The translations under genes were made by a program, and so were the position numbers. 64,000 nucleotides of DNA, taken from positions 1 to 64,000 of the forward strand of contig JANQKV010000067.1 in the NCBI GenBank assembly GCA_028280945.1, given 5' to 3'. Shown piece after piece: positions 1 to 7,748 of this stretch (its first letter is position 1; each line of letters starts with the position of its first letter). Source of the DNA: Opitutaceae bacterium. Its GTDB lineage: Bacteria; Verrucomicrobiota; Verrucomicrobiia; Opitutales; Opitutaceae. The notes below the pieces were generated by a model. The model worked only from the letters and a program-made list of their open reading frames with translations. It was not told where the DNA came from and searched no databases.

Positions 1-1
1 T

Positions 2-118
2 GAGGAATTGATCAAACTCAATCCAGAGTCTGCCGATAGGATGATTTCCTTTTTGCAGGACCAAGCGGAATTCAAGAAAATGGGAAAGCCGAACAAAGCT
101 GTGCAGGCAACGCCGTAA
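2..118 (+). CDS. C-terminal fragment of an unknown protein (cut by window edge)
   Basis: The frame starting at base 2 is open from the window edge to TAA at 116-118 and gives 38 residues ending in KPNKAVQATP. No domain can be recognised from such a short piece. The last ten or so codons lie inside a nested inverted repeat (89-158), so this tail is probably encoded by the repeat and not by the ancestral gene. I recall tails of the NKAVQATP type at the ends of unrelated small environmental proteins, but could not check this. The start lies outside the window and the function is unknown. Confidence 0.5.
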   Translation, partial: EELIKLNPESADRMISFLQDQAEFKKMGKPNKAVQATP

Positions 119-158
119 ACGGCGTGCCAGATCTTCGACGTTCGCCTGCTCAGTTGGG
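89..158. repeat. Nested imperfect palindrome, attC-like
   Basis: Bases 89-108 can pair with 144-158: CC-G-AAC with GTTGGG (one mismatch), a 5-nt bulge AAAGC, then TG with CA, one T-T mismatch and a perfect GCAGGC/GCCTGC stem. Inside lies a second perfect hairpin, ACGCCG-TAAA-CGGCGT (110-125). The ends resemble integron core sites: GCCGAAC at 88-94 against consensus RYYYAAC, and GTTGGGA at 153-159 against GTTRRRY, each one base off. The 70-nt length, the bulge and the position at the 3' end of a short gene fit an attC site. The core mismatches and the lack of a second copy keep confidence low. Confidence 0.35.
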
Positions 159-391
159 ACGGTTCTGATCGAAAGATCGACGGTGATTGGTCAGGCGATG
201 GTTGATCAGGCAGGATGAAGGGATGTCTGAGTTTGGCTGGAGGGAAAGGACGAACTCAGGCCAGAAACTGCAAGGGTTGCGCTTCGACAGCAGTGAGTCG
301 GTTATTTCTTGGTAACGTTATGGTTCTGTCGAGTTACAGATAGGTTATCGCGAGTAACGTTTTGAGTTACTCACAGACAGAACGATTTTTC
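159..391. other. Intergenic stretch downstream of gnd
   Basis: No gene is seen here. A perfect 7-bp hairpin GAGTAAC-N7-GTTACTC lies at 352-372, just beyond the gnd stop codon. It lacks a clear T-tract in either direction, so calling it a terminator would be weak. GTAAC/GTTAC words recur several times between 310 and 372. Confidence 0.3.
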
Positions 392-1894
392 CTACGCCTC
401 GAGCTGCGGGCGCTTCGGGTCAGGCCAGTCGACGTGGAAGAACTTGCCGCGGGGCTGGTCGACGCGCTCGTAGGTGTGGGCGCCGAAGTAGTCGCGCTGG
501 GCCTGCAGCAGGTTGGCCGGCAGGCGGGCCGCCCGGTAGCCGTCGTAGTAGGCGAGGGCGCTGCTGAAGGTCGGGGCCGGGATACCATACTCCGCGGAGA
601 GGGCCACGACTTTGCGCCAGCTGTCCTGCGCGTCCTGGATGGTCTTGTTGAAGTAGGGATCGAGCAGCAGGTTCGCCAACTTCTTGTCGCGCTGATAGGC
701 CTCGGTGATCTTTTGCAAAAAGGCCGCGCGGATGATGCAGCCGCCCCGCCAGATCTGGGCGATCTGGCCGAAGTTGAGCTTCCAGTCGTATTCGTTCTGG
801 GCCTCGCGCATGAGCTGGAAACCCTGGGCGTAGGAACAGATCTTGGAACAGTAGAGGGCGTCGCGAATCGCGGCGATGAGGGCCGCCTTGCCGCCTTTGA
901 ATTTCTTCTTCGGCCCCTTCAGGATCTTCGACGCCGCCACGCGTTCTTCCTTCACCGCGGACAGGCAGCGGGAGAACACGGATTCGGCAATGGTCGGCGC
1001 GGCGATGCCCATGGAAAGCGCGCTATTGGCGGTCCACTTGCCGGTGCCCTTTTGGCCCGCGGTGTCGAGCACGACATCAACAAAGGCTTTACGCGAGGCG
1101 GGATCCTTTTGCTGCAGGATGTCAGCGGTGATTTCGACCAGGAAGGAATCGAGGTTGCCCTTGTTCCACTCGGCGAAGATCTCGCCCATCTCCCTGGCCT
1201 TGAGGCCGAGCAGGCCCTTCATCAGGTCGTAGGCCTCGCAGATCATCTGCATGTCGCCATATTCGATGCCATTGTGGACCATCTTGACGTAGTGGCCGGC
1301 GCCGTTCTCGCCGATGTAAGCGGTGCAGGGCACCCCGCCCTTGATGGGCTTGCCGGGCTCGGCGCCCTCGAGGGGCTTGCCGGTCTTGCGGTCGACCTTG
1401 GCGGCGATGGCCTTCCAAATGGGGGCGAGCTCCTTAAAGGCCTCCTTGTCGCCCCCGGGCATGAGGGACGGGCCGAAGCGGGCGCCTTCCTCACCACCGG
1501 AAACCCCGGAACCGATGAAGCGCAGGCCCTTGGCGCGAAGTTCCTTTTCGCGGCGAATGGTGTCGGTCCAGAGCGCGTTGCCGCCGTCGATGATGATGTC
1601 GTTTTTATCGAGCAGGGGGACGAGGCCGTCGATGACGGCGTCGGTCGCGCGACCGGCTTGGACGAGGATGATGATCTTTCGCGGCGAAGACAGCGACTTT
1701 ACAAATCCCTTGAGGGTCTTGCTGCCCTCAAGCCCACCGGGGGTGTCGGGATTGGCGGCGACAAAGGCGTCGGTCTTGGCCGTGGTGCGGTTGTAGACCG
1801 AAATCTTGAAACCGTGATCGGCGATGTTGAGCGCAAGGTTTTGACCCATGACGGCGAGGCCGATGAGTCCGATATCTGATGGAGCTTTGGGCAT
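392..1894 (-). CDS. gnd: 6-phosphogluconate dehydrogenase, decarboxylating
   Basis: Oxidises and decarboxylates 6-phosphogluconate to ribulose 5-phosphate with NADP+ in the oxidative pentose phosphate pathway (cytosol). The N-terminus [17 protein letters not shown] is the Rossmann dinucleotide motif. [20 protein letters not shown] and the catalytic-lysine region [19 protein letters not shown] follow, and the family signature appears as [13 protein letters not shown]. The 500-aa length is close to the usual 470-500. An upstream in-frame start at 1936 would add 14 residues unlike the family, so ATG 1894 was chosen. It appears to be a single-gene unit and could supply NADPH together with the pnt genes 1.6 kb away. 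Confidence 0.96.
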   Translation of the reverse strand: MPKAPSDIGLIGLAVMGQNLALNIADHGFKISVYNRTTAKTDAFVAANPDTPGGLEGSKTLKGFVKSLSSPRKIIILVQAGRATDAVIDGLVPLLDKNDIIIDGGNALWTDTIRREKELRAKGLRFIGSGVSGGEEGARFGPSLMPGGDKEAFKELAPIWKAIAAKVDRKTGKPLEGAEPGKPIKGGVPCTAYIGENGAGHYVKMVHNGIEYGDMQMICEAYDLMKGLLGLKAREMGEIFAEWNKGNLDSFLVEITADILQQKDPASRKAFVDVVLDTAGQKGTGKWTANSALSMGIAAPTIAESVFSRCLSAVKEERVAASKILKGPKKKFKGGKAALIAAIRDALYCSKICSYAQGFQLMREAQNEYDWKLNFGQIAQIWRGGCIIRAAFLQKITEAYQRDKKLANLLLDPYFNKTIQDAQDSWRKVVALSAEYGIPAPTFSSALAYYDGYRAARLPANLLQAQRDYFGAHTYERVDQPRGKFFHVDWPDPKRPQLEA

Positions 1895-2017
1895 GGCGGA
1901 CTGCCAAACTGGCACGAATCGGGGGCACAATACCAACCCGAAATCCGCAAACCGGTTAGCGTTTTGCGCACGTCACCTTTTTGCCGCACTCCGGATCCAG
2001 CGGCCGGAAACGAACCC

Positions 2018-2320
2018 CTAGAACGTATCCTTACTCGGGAAGAACGGCGCGATCAGGTTGATGTAGGGCGTGAGGAAACGCGGTTCATTGCGCTCATAGA
2101 TCCACTGAAAGCCCACGGTGCTGAGGCTTACGATAATGATCATGGCGAGCACCATTTTGTTCATCTTCGCCGCGTGCCGCACCAACATGATGGCCAGCCA
2201 GCCCCCGGCGATGAAAATGAGCGTGTTGATCCAGAAACGGGTCGGGACCGCCTGCAGCTTTTCCAGAGTGGTGGTGGCAAGAAGGAGCAGCATCGAACTT
2301 TTCAATACAAGAGCCTGCAT
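2018..2320 (-). CDS. Small membrane protein, unknown
   Basis: A 100-aa protein with two strongly hydrophobic segments, about residues 34-52 (WINTLIFIAGGWLAIMLV) and 58-75 (MVLAMIIIVSLSTVGF). They are separated by a short basic loop (RHAAKMNK), which suggests a hairpin in the inner membrane. A hydrophobic N-terminus precedes them. It is divergent from the gene starting at 2429 and in the same direction as gnd (123 nt away). ATG 2320 is preferred to GTG 2326 two codons upstream. No family is recognised; it could be a lineage-specific gene, and being short it could be spurious. Confidence 0.55.
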   Translation of the reverse strand: MQALVLKSSMLLLLATTTLEKLQAVPTRFWINTLIFIAGGWLAIMLVRHAAKMNKMVLAMIIIVSLSTVGFQWIYERNEPRFLTPYINLIAPFFPSKDTF

Positions 2321-2428
2321 GGGCACAGACGAGGAGAATTGAGTCTTCGCAAGCAGTTTGACGCTTTATTTGCCATTGACGTTCAGCTTCCCCAGCTTGC
2401 GGGGATGGCTGACGAGGAGCGTCCACAA

Positions 2429-3484
2429 ATGAAGAAACCCAGTTTCCCGATCAGCGATCGGTTGCTGACCTATTTGCGGCAGTATCGGCGCGAGCGGCAA
2501 CTGCCGGTCTCTTACGATCGCCTGAATGCGTTTGAGGAATCCTGCCCGTTGGTCGACGATGAGGGGGAGTCGACGCTGTGGGACAGCGTGATCTACAGCC
2601 GGCTGGAGATGAGCTCACTCCACGACGACTTGAAACGGGTCTACGCGCAGCTGCGGACGGCCGGTGACACGTCGGTGCTGCAACATGTCTACGTCGACCG
2701 CATCGACTACTGCTCCTTTGGCAATTCCGCGCCGTTTCGGATCCGCATTGTTAATGCCTACAACGACAACGCCGACTATTTCTACATCAAGCGGGGGGAC
2801 GCTTCGCGGGTCTACGGACTGGAGCTGGAGCATTTGCTTTCACCCAATCGCATGAACTATTTCACGTGCGGCAACACGCTGGTGGAGGAACACGTGGCGG
2901 GCATTCCGGGCAACATTTTCATCGAGAGCTGGCTGGGCCGCAAACGGTCGGAGTTGAACCCGGTCCGGGTGGCCAAGGAGTTGGTCAAATTTAACGAGCG
3001 ATGTTTCATTCGCCTGCTCGGCGACATGCGCAGCTACAACTTTGTGATGGTGGTGACGCCGGATTTTGAGGGAGCCCAGCTCCGGCTGCGGGCGATGGAC
3101 TTTGATCAGCAGAGCTACGAAGGCCGGATGAATTTCTATCGCCCGCAGTTCTTCCCGGAGAATCGCGAGTTTGCGCTCTACTGCATCAAGCACCTGCAAC
3201 AGGAAACGGCCCATCAATACCAGCGCGAGGAGCAGGTGGCCATCCTGCACCGGGCGGCGATCACCGAGGAGAAGCTCGGCATGTTGCTGGAAGCGATGGC
3301 GCTCGATGAGATTTCACCCATGGAGCACCGCGAACAGTTGCGCGAAGCGTTGGCCGAACACTTCAAACGTGATGCTTACCTGAAGTGCAAAACCATGGGT
3401 GAACTCGTGCGGGAGAACCTGGAAACAATCCGGATCAAAGCGGCATCGGCGCCCCGGGGCACCATGCCGCCGATTCTGCACTAA
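2429..3484 (+). CDS. Conserved hypothetical protein with kinase-like motifs
   Basis: A 351-aa soluble protein. ATG 2429 has GAGGAG nine bases upstream; ATG 2405 is an in-frame alternative. I do not recognise a named family. Several segments appear in the order expected of a protein-kinase or aminoglycoside-phosphotransferase fold: an IKRGD lysine (about residue 118), a hinge-like TLVEEHVAGIPG (about 150), a catalytic-loop-like LLGDMRSYNFV (about 197, GD then N) and AMDFDQQ (about 222) in place of DFG/DFD. Helical sequence rich in Glu and Arg follows. The kinase reading is inference from motif order only. It converges on pntB. Confidence 0.7.
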   Translation: MKKPSFPISDRLLTYLRQYRRERQLPVSYDRLNAFEESCPLVDDEGESTLWDSVIYSRLEMSSLHDDLKRVYAQLRTAGDTSVLQHVYVDRIDYCSFGNSAPFRIRIVNAYNDNADYFYIKRGDASRVYGLELEHLLSPNRMNYFTCGNTLVEEHVAGIPGNIFIESWLGRKRSELNPVRVAKELVKFNERCFIRLLGDMRSYNFVMVVTPDFEGAQLRLRAMDFDQQSYEGRMNFYRPQFFPENREFALYCIKHLQQETAHQYQREEQVAILHRAAITEEKLGMLLEAMALDEISPMEHREQLREALAEHFKRDAYLKCKTMGELVRENLETIRIKAASAPRGTMPPILH

Positions 3485-3517
3485 TGCCTGCAGGGAGAGG
3501 CGGTGCCCTGGAAAAAC

Positions 3518-4927
3518 TCAGGCTTCCGCCATGGCCTTGAACTCGCCGGCGACGGCCTGCAGGGAAGCCTTGGCGTCGCCGTAGAGCATGCGCGTATTGG
3601 GCAGGAGGAAGAGTTGGTTTTCGATGCCGGAGAATCCGGCGCCCTTGCCGCGTTTGAGGCAGATGACGGTGCGGGCTTCGTGGGCGTTGATGATGGGCAT
3701 GCCGTAGATCGGTGAACTCTTGTCGCGGGCGGCGGCCGGGTTCACCACGTCGTTGGCCCCGATCACGATCGCGACATCCATCATGGGCATCTGCGGGTTC
3801 ACCGAATCCATTTCGACGAGCTGTTCGTAAGGCACGCTGGCTTCCGCCAGGAGCACATTCATGTGGCCCGGCATGCGGCCGGCGACCGGATGGATGGCAA
3901 AGCGCACCTCGGCGCCGTTCTCCTCCAGCATCTCGGCGAGTTCGCGAACAATGTGCTGGGCCTGCGAGACGGCCATGCCGTAGCCGGGCACGATCACGAC
4001 CTGGCGGGCGGCCTCAAGCACGGCGAAGCTGTCTTCGGCAGAGATGGGTTTGAGCTCCCCTTGAATCTGCCCCTCGCTGTTGCCGGCAGCGGCGGTCGCA
4101 TCGGAACCAAATCCCGAGAACAACACGTTGGCGATCGACCGGTTCATCGCCTTGCACATGATGATGGTCAGGATCACGCCGCTCGTGCCCACCAGGCAGC
4201 CGGCCACGATCAACACGTTGTTGAGGATGACAAATCCCGCGGCGCAGGCGGCCAGGCCGGACAAGCTGTTGAGCATCGAGATGACCACCGGCATATCACC
4301 CCCGCCAATGGGCATGACCATGGTGATACCCAGAACGAAGGCCACGGCGAGCAGGGCGTAGAATGCCGACGGCCCCATTGCGCCGACGCCGCTGTTGATG
4401 ACAAAAAGCGCGCCTGCCACCGCCAATCCGAGCACGAGCATGCCATTGACGATCTGTTGGCCTCCAAAAAGCACGGGTTTGCCGGAAAGCTTGCCGGAAA
4501 GCTTGCCAAAGGCGTAGAGCGAACCGGTGAACGTCATCCCGCCGATGAACACGGCGAGCACGATGACGGTGCTGGTAAAGGTCGAGAGTGGTTCACCCGG
4601 TTTGGCGTATTCGGCCCAGCCGACCAGGAGGGAAGCCAGGCCGCCGAACCCGTTGAGCAGGGCGACCATCTCGGGCATCGATGTCATCTTGATCAAGCGG
4701 GCGCAGGCAAAGCCGATGACACCGCCGACTGCCAGGCCGGTGATGATCCATTGAAAGGTGACCACCTGGCGGTCGATCAGCGTGACGACCACCGCCAGGA
4801 GCATGCCGAGCGAGGACAACATGTTGCCGCGCCGCGCCGTGGCCTGGCGGCCGAGCATCTTCAGGCCGAAGATGAACAGGATCGACGAGACGATGTAGGC
4901 GAAGTTGATGAGCGTTTCGGTGTTCAT
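3518..4927 (-). CDS. pntB: NAD(P) transhydrogenase subunit beta
   Basis: Membrane and NADP(H)-binding subunit of the proton-translocating transhydrogenase, which moves hydride from NADH to NADP+ at the expense of the proton gradient. The first 270 or so residues form multiple membrane helices. The C-terminal domain III has the NADP loop VVIVPGYGMAVSQAQ, then HPVAGRMPGHMNVLLAEA, GANDVVNPAA and the terminal KRGKGAGFSGIENQLF segment. 469 aa is normal. Its ATG shares one base with the TGA of pntAB, so the two are translationally coupled. Last gene of pntAA-pntAB-pntB. Confidence 0.96.
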   Translation of the reverse strand: MNTETLINFAYIVSSILFIFGLKMLGRQATARRGNMLSSLGMLLAVVVTLIDRQVVTFQWIITGLAVGGVIGFACARLIKMTSMPEMVALLNGFGGLASLLVGWAEYAKPGEPLSTFTSTVIVLAVFIGGMTFTGSLYAFGKLSGKLSGKPVLFGGQQIVNGMLVLGLAVAGALFVINSGVGAMGPSAFYALLAVAFVLGITMVMPIGGGDMPVVISMLNSLSGLAACAAGFVILNNVLIVAGCLVGTSGVILTIIMCKAMNRSIANVLFSGFGSDATAAAGNSEGQIQGELKPISAEDSFAVLEAARQVVIVPGYGMAVSQAQHIVRELAEMLEENGAEVRFAIHPVAGRMPGHMNVLLAEASVPYEQLVEMDSVNPQMPMMDVAIVIGANDVVNPAAARDKSSPIYGMPIINAHEARTVICLKRGKGAGFSGIENQLFLLPNTRMLYGDAKASLQAVAGEFKAMAEA

Positions 4928-5232
4928 CAGGCGTCGCCTCCCTTCTTGCCGCTGTCCTTTTTCTTGAACATGCCGAGCATGCGGTCGGTGACCAGGTAGC
5001 CGCCAATCACGTTGATCGTGGCCAGCGCCACCGCGGTGGTGCCGAGGATGGTCGTCAACATCGAGCCGTCATCGGCGCCGGCGGCCAGCAGCGCGCCGAC
5101 GATGGTGATGCCGGAGATCGCATTGGATCCCGACATGAGCGGCGTGTGCAGTTGGGAGGGCACCTTCGCGATGAGTTCGAAGCCCAGGAAAGCCGCGAGC
5201 ACGAAGATGAAGAGGAGAAGCATCAGTTCCAT
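4927..5232 (-). CDS. pntAB: NAD(P) transhydrogenase alpha-2 subunit (membrane part)
   Basis: A 101-aa protein with three hydrophobic helices, including FIFVLAAFLGFELIAKVPSQ and the conserved HTPLMSGSNAISGI segment. This is the split membrane half of subunit alpha (domain II), as in organisms where pntA is divided in two. It lies 12 nt after pntAA and its stop overlaps the pntB start. The C-terminus is lysine-rich and presumably faces the cytoplasm. Confidence 0.95.
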   Translation of the reverse strand: MELMLLLFIFVLAAFLGFELIAKVPSQLHTPLMSGSNAISGITIVGALLAAGADDGSMLTTILGTTAVALATINVIGGYLVTDRMLGMFKKKDSGKKGGDA

Positions 5233-5244
5233 GGTGCAGAGGGG

Positions 5245-6396
5245 TTAGCTGGCTGAAGCGTCGGCGGAGGCCGGGGCAAAACGTTCGTGCACGACGGCTC
5301 CGTCATGCGTGATGAGGGAGCCCTGCATGATCTCGTCGTCGCGATCGATTTTAAGGGTCTTGGATTCGTCGTCCCAGAAGTGCGTGATCCAGGCGGCGAA
5401 GTTGGCCGCGAGCACCTGGGTGGCGTGGGTGGCCACCGTGCACTCGAGTGACGTGTGGCCGAGGATGGTAACGCCGTTGTCGGTCACGATGTCCTCCCCG
5501 GCGACCGCGCCCTCGACGTTGCCACCCGTCTCCAGGGCCATGTCGACGATCACGCTGCCCTGCTTCATGCCGGCGACCATTTCCTTGGTCACGAGGATGG
5601 GGGCCTTGCGGCCAAAAACCTTGGCCGTGGTGATCACGATGTCGGCCTGGCCGCAGACTTTGGCCATGCCGGCCTGTTGTTTGGCGATCTGTTCGGGAGT
5701 CAGCTGTTTGGCGTAACCGCCGGCGGTTTGGCCGGTGTCCCCCAGGTCGATCTTCACGAAGCGGGCGCCGAGCGACTTCACCTGCTCCTCGACGACCGGG
5801 CGCGTATCAAAAGCTTCGATACGGGTGCCCATGCGCTTGGCGGTGGCGATGGCCTGCAGGCCGGCCACCCCCGCGCCGATGACAAACACCCGGCACGGCA
5901 TGATGGTGCCGGCGGGAGTCATCATCATGGGGAGCGCACTGCGCACGCGGGCGGCGGCTTGCACAACGGCGGCGTAGCCGGCGAGGCTGGCCTGCGAACT
6001 CAACGCATCCATTTTCTGGGCGAGGGTCGTGCGCGGGATCATCTCAAGGCTCACCGCGCTGACCTTGGCCTCGGCAAATTTGGTGAGCAGGTCCGTCTCG
6101 TTGAACGGATCGAGGAAGCTCAGATGGAGGGCGCCGGGCTTGAGCGCGGCGACGTCGGCTGCGGACGGCTTGCGCACGCGGAGCACCAGGTCAGCGGCGG
6201 CCAAAGCGGCGGCGGGATCTGCGACGATTTCGACACCGGCTTCCCGGTAGTCTTCGTCGGCATAACGGCTGGCGGAGCCGAGGCCACTTTGGGCATGGAC
6301 GGTGAGTCCGAGTTTAATGAGGGCGGCGGCGGTCGTCGGGGTGAGCGCGGCGCGCAGTTCGCCGGGAGAAGTTTCAGCGGGGACGTAACAAATCAT
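5245..6396 (-). CDS. pntAA: NAD(P) transhydrogenase alpha-1 subunit (NAD-binding)
   Basis: NAD(H)-binding domain I of the transhydrogenase, of the alanine-dehydrogenase/PNT family. Starts MICYVPAETSPGELRAALTP, aligned with the usual PntA N-terminus; the extra 15 codons upstream (from 6441) look like leader. The Rossmann motif VIGAGVAGLQAIATAKRMG is near residue 172. RPVVEEQVKSLGARFVKIDL and SVIVDMALETGGNVEG are typical of the family. 383 aa. First gene of the pnt operon; a perfect 10-bp inverted repeat lies 131 bp upstream (6527-6549). Confidence 0.95.
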   Translation of the reverse strand: MICYVPAETSPGELRAALTPTTAAALIKLGLTVHAQSGLGSASRYADEDYREAGVEIVADPAAALAAADLVLRVRKPSAADVAALKPGALHLSFLDPFNETDLLTKFAEAKVSAVSLEMIPRTTLAQKMDALSSQASLAGYAAVVQAAARVRSALPMMMTPAGTIMPCRVFVIGAGVAGLQAIATAKRMGTRIEAFDTRPVVEEQVKSLGARFVKIDLGDTGQTAGGYAKQLTPEQIAKQQAGMAKVCGQADIVITTAKVFGRKAPILVTKEMVAGMKQGSVIVDMALETGGNVEGAVAGEDIVTDNGVTILGHTSLECTVATHATQVLAANFAAWITHFWDDESKTLKIDRDDEIMQGSLITHDGAVVHERFAPASADASAS

Positions 6397-6526
6397 GGCA
6401 CGTGAGTAGGAAGGCCGGGGTTTTGGCAGGGGAGACTTCACTGGGTATTATGCTCAATCACAACCCCCGACATTGCCCTTTTTTTGGTGATTTTATGCCC
6501 CGTGCTGTCTGCCACCGTCCCAATCT

Positions 6527-6549
6527 CAATGTTCGTATTACGAACATTG
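6527..6549. promoter_or_regulatory. Operator-like perfect palindrome upstream of pntAA
   Basis: CAATGTTCGT, three bases (ATT), then ACGAACATTG: a perfect 10-bp inverted repeat with a 23-bp span, as bound by dimeric helix-turn-helix regulators. It lies 131 bp before the pntAA start and 35 bp beyond the stop of the HAD gene, which is read in the same direction. It is not followed by a T-run, so it is not a terminator. The regulator is unknown and no regulator gene is adjacent. Confidence 0.6.
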
Positions 6550-6583
6550 GACTTCGGGGAACAACCTGATGGCGGTTGGCCGG

Positions 6584-7267
6584 TCAGGATTCGAGGACCT
6601 GGGCCAGGACCGGGAAGAAGTTTTCGGGATGGAGATCGGACAGCATGTGTTGGGCACCCGCTTCGCAAAGGGCGTCTTGTTTTGTCCCCGTGCCGATGAA
6701 GCGGATACCCAGTGACCGGGTGGCGCGATAGTCCCAGGTGCCGTCGCCGACGTAGACGGTTTCCGACAGCGGCCGACCGGCGCGCTCGGCGGCGAGGGCT
6801 ATGGTCTCGGCTCGGGTGGGGCGATCAGAGCTGGTCGCCATTGGCACGCCTCTCCAGGGAATCCCCGCGATGTCGAGCTTGAGGGAAATTGACTTGGTCC
6901 AATCGCCCGTGGCGATGGCGCGATCGTAACTGCGTCGATCCAGTTCGGCGAGGAGTTCCACGGCGCCTTCAGTGGGTCCGAACACACCGGGATTGCGTTC
7001 GATCTTGGCGGCAAGAATCCCGGCATAGGCCTCCGCGATGTCTTGAATCACGGGCAAAGGCTCGGGTTCGCCCGCCTCCATGAGGGCGGCACGGATGACG
7101 GAGTGGGCGGTGACGTCGTTCAGGCGGTCAAAAAGGCTGAGATCGAGATCAATGCCTGTCACCTCGTGATAGGCTGAACCGAATGCTGCCCAGTCGTTCG
7201 ATTCTCCGCCCACCAGGGTGCCGTCGACGTCAAAAATGAGGAGGGGCGTGGCAGCGGAGTGGTTCAT
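6584..7267 (-). CDS. HAD-family phosphatase (phosphoglycolate phosphatase-like)
   Basis: A 227-aa haloacid-dehalogenase hydrolase. Motif I is IFDVDGTL (nucleophile Asp, residues about 11-18), motif II lies near AIATGDWTKS, motif III is the lysine region around SLKLDIAG, and motif IV is VYVGDGTWDYRAT. A helical cap lies between motifs I and II. ATG 7267 overlaps the moaE stop by four bases, so it is co-transcribed with moaE at the end of the Moco operon. The substrate cannot be told from sequence. Confidence 0.88.
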   Translation of the reverse strand: MNHSAATPLLIFDVDGTLVGGESNDWAAFGSAYHEVTGIDLDLSLFDRLNDVTAHSVIRAALMEAGEPEPLPVIQDIAEAYAGILAAKIERNPGVFGPTEGAVELLAELDRRSYDRAIATGDWTKSISLKLDIAGIPWRGVPMATSSDRPTRAETIALAAERAGRPLSETVYVGDGTWDYRATRSLGIRFIGTGTKQDALCEAGAQHMLSDLHPENFFPVLAQVLES

Positions 7268-7722
7268 GATCCGGGCGGGGGAGACGTCGCGGCGAAGTCG
7301 CCCTTGGTGGCGCAGTTGATCCACGTGGAGGCACCGGTAGAGTAGTGTTCCTTTTTCCAGATCGGCACGCGGGCCTTGAGCTCGTCGATGATGAAACGGC
7401 AGGCGTCGAAGGCGGGTCCACGGTGCGCGGCGGCTACGCCGACCCAGACGGCGAGCTCTCCAATTTGCAGATGCCCCACCCGATGCACGGCCTCCGCGGC
7501 GAGCAGGTCAAAGTGCGCGGTCGCTTCGCCGAGGATGCGCTGCCCCTCGGCTTCGGCGAGTTCGGCATAGGCCTCGTATTCGAGCGATTCAACGGATTGC
7601 CCGTCGTTATGATTTCGCACCCACCCCTCGAACGTCGCGCAGGCTCCGGCTTGGGGATGGGCGAGAGCCGAGCGGAAAGGCTCGGGGTCGATCGGGTCCG
7701 TTGAAATTCTGAAGCAGGGCAC
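7264..7722 (-). CDS. moaE: Molybdopterin synthase catalytic (large) subunit
   Basis: With MoaD it converts cyclic pyranopterin monophosphate into molybdopterin. Family features: FEGWVRNHNDG near the N-terminus, LEYEAY, HRVGHLQIGELAVWVGVAAAHR and the active-site segment LKARVPIWKKEHY with the conserved lysines. 152 aa. It is separated from moaD by a 3.9-kb Ig-domain gene whose stop lies 26 nt before this start. The next gene (HAD) overlaps by 4 nt. Confidence 0.95.
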   Translation of the reverse strand: MPCFRISTDPIDPEPFRSALAHPQAGACATFEGWVRNHNDGQSVESLEYEAYAELAEAEGQRILGEATAHFDLLAAEAVHRVGHLQIGELAVWVGVAAAHRGPAFDACRFIIDELKARVPIWKKEHYSTGASTWINCATKGDFAATSPPPGS

Positions 7723-7748
7723 AGGCAGAGGGCGATGATCCTCGTCGA

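Noticed and set aside
362-1879. 505-codon plus-strand frame opposite gnd
   Set aside because: Exact antisense of a clear 6-phosphogluconate dehydrogenase; the translation is a low-complexity shadow.
1964-2428. Upstream extension of the kinase-like gene
   Set aside because: The extension is antisense to a small membrane protein gene and compositionally unlike the protein; ATG 2429 has a good GAGGAG ribosome-binding site.
6438-6668. 76-codon minus-strand frame across the palindrome upstream of pntAA
   Set aside because: Overlaps the end of the HAD gene, has no domain, and crosses an operator-like palindrome; treated as intergenic.
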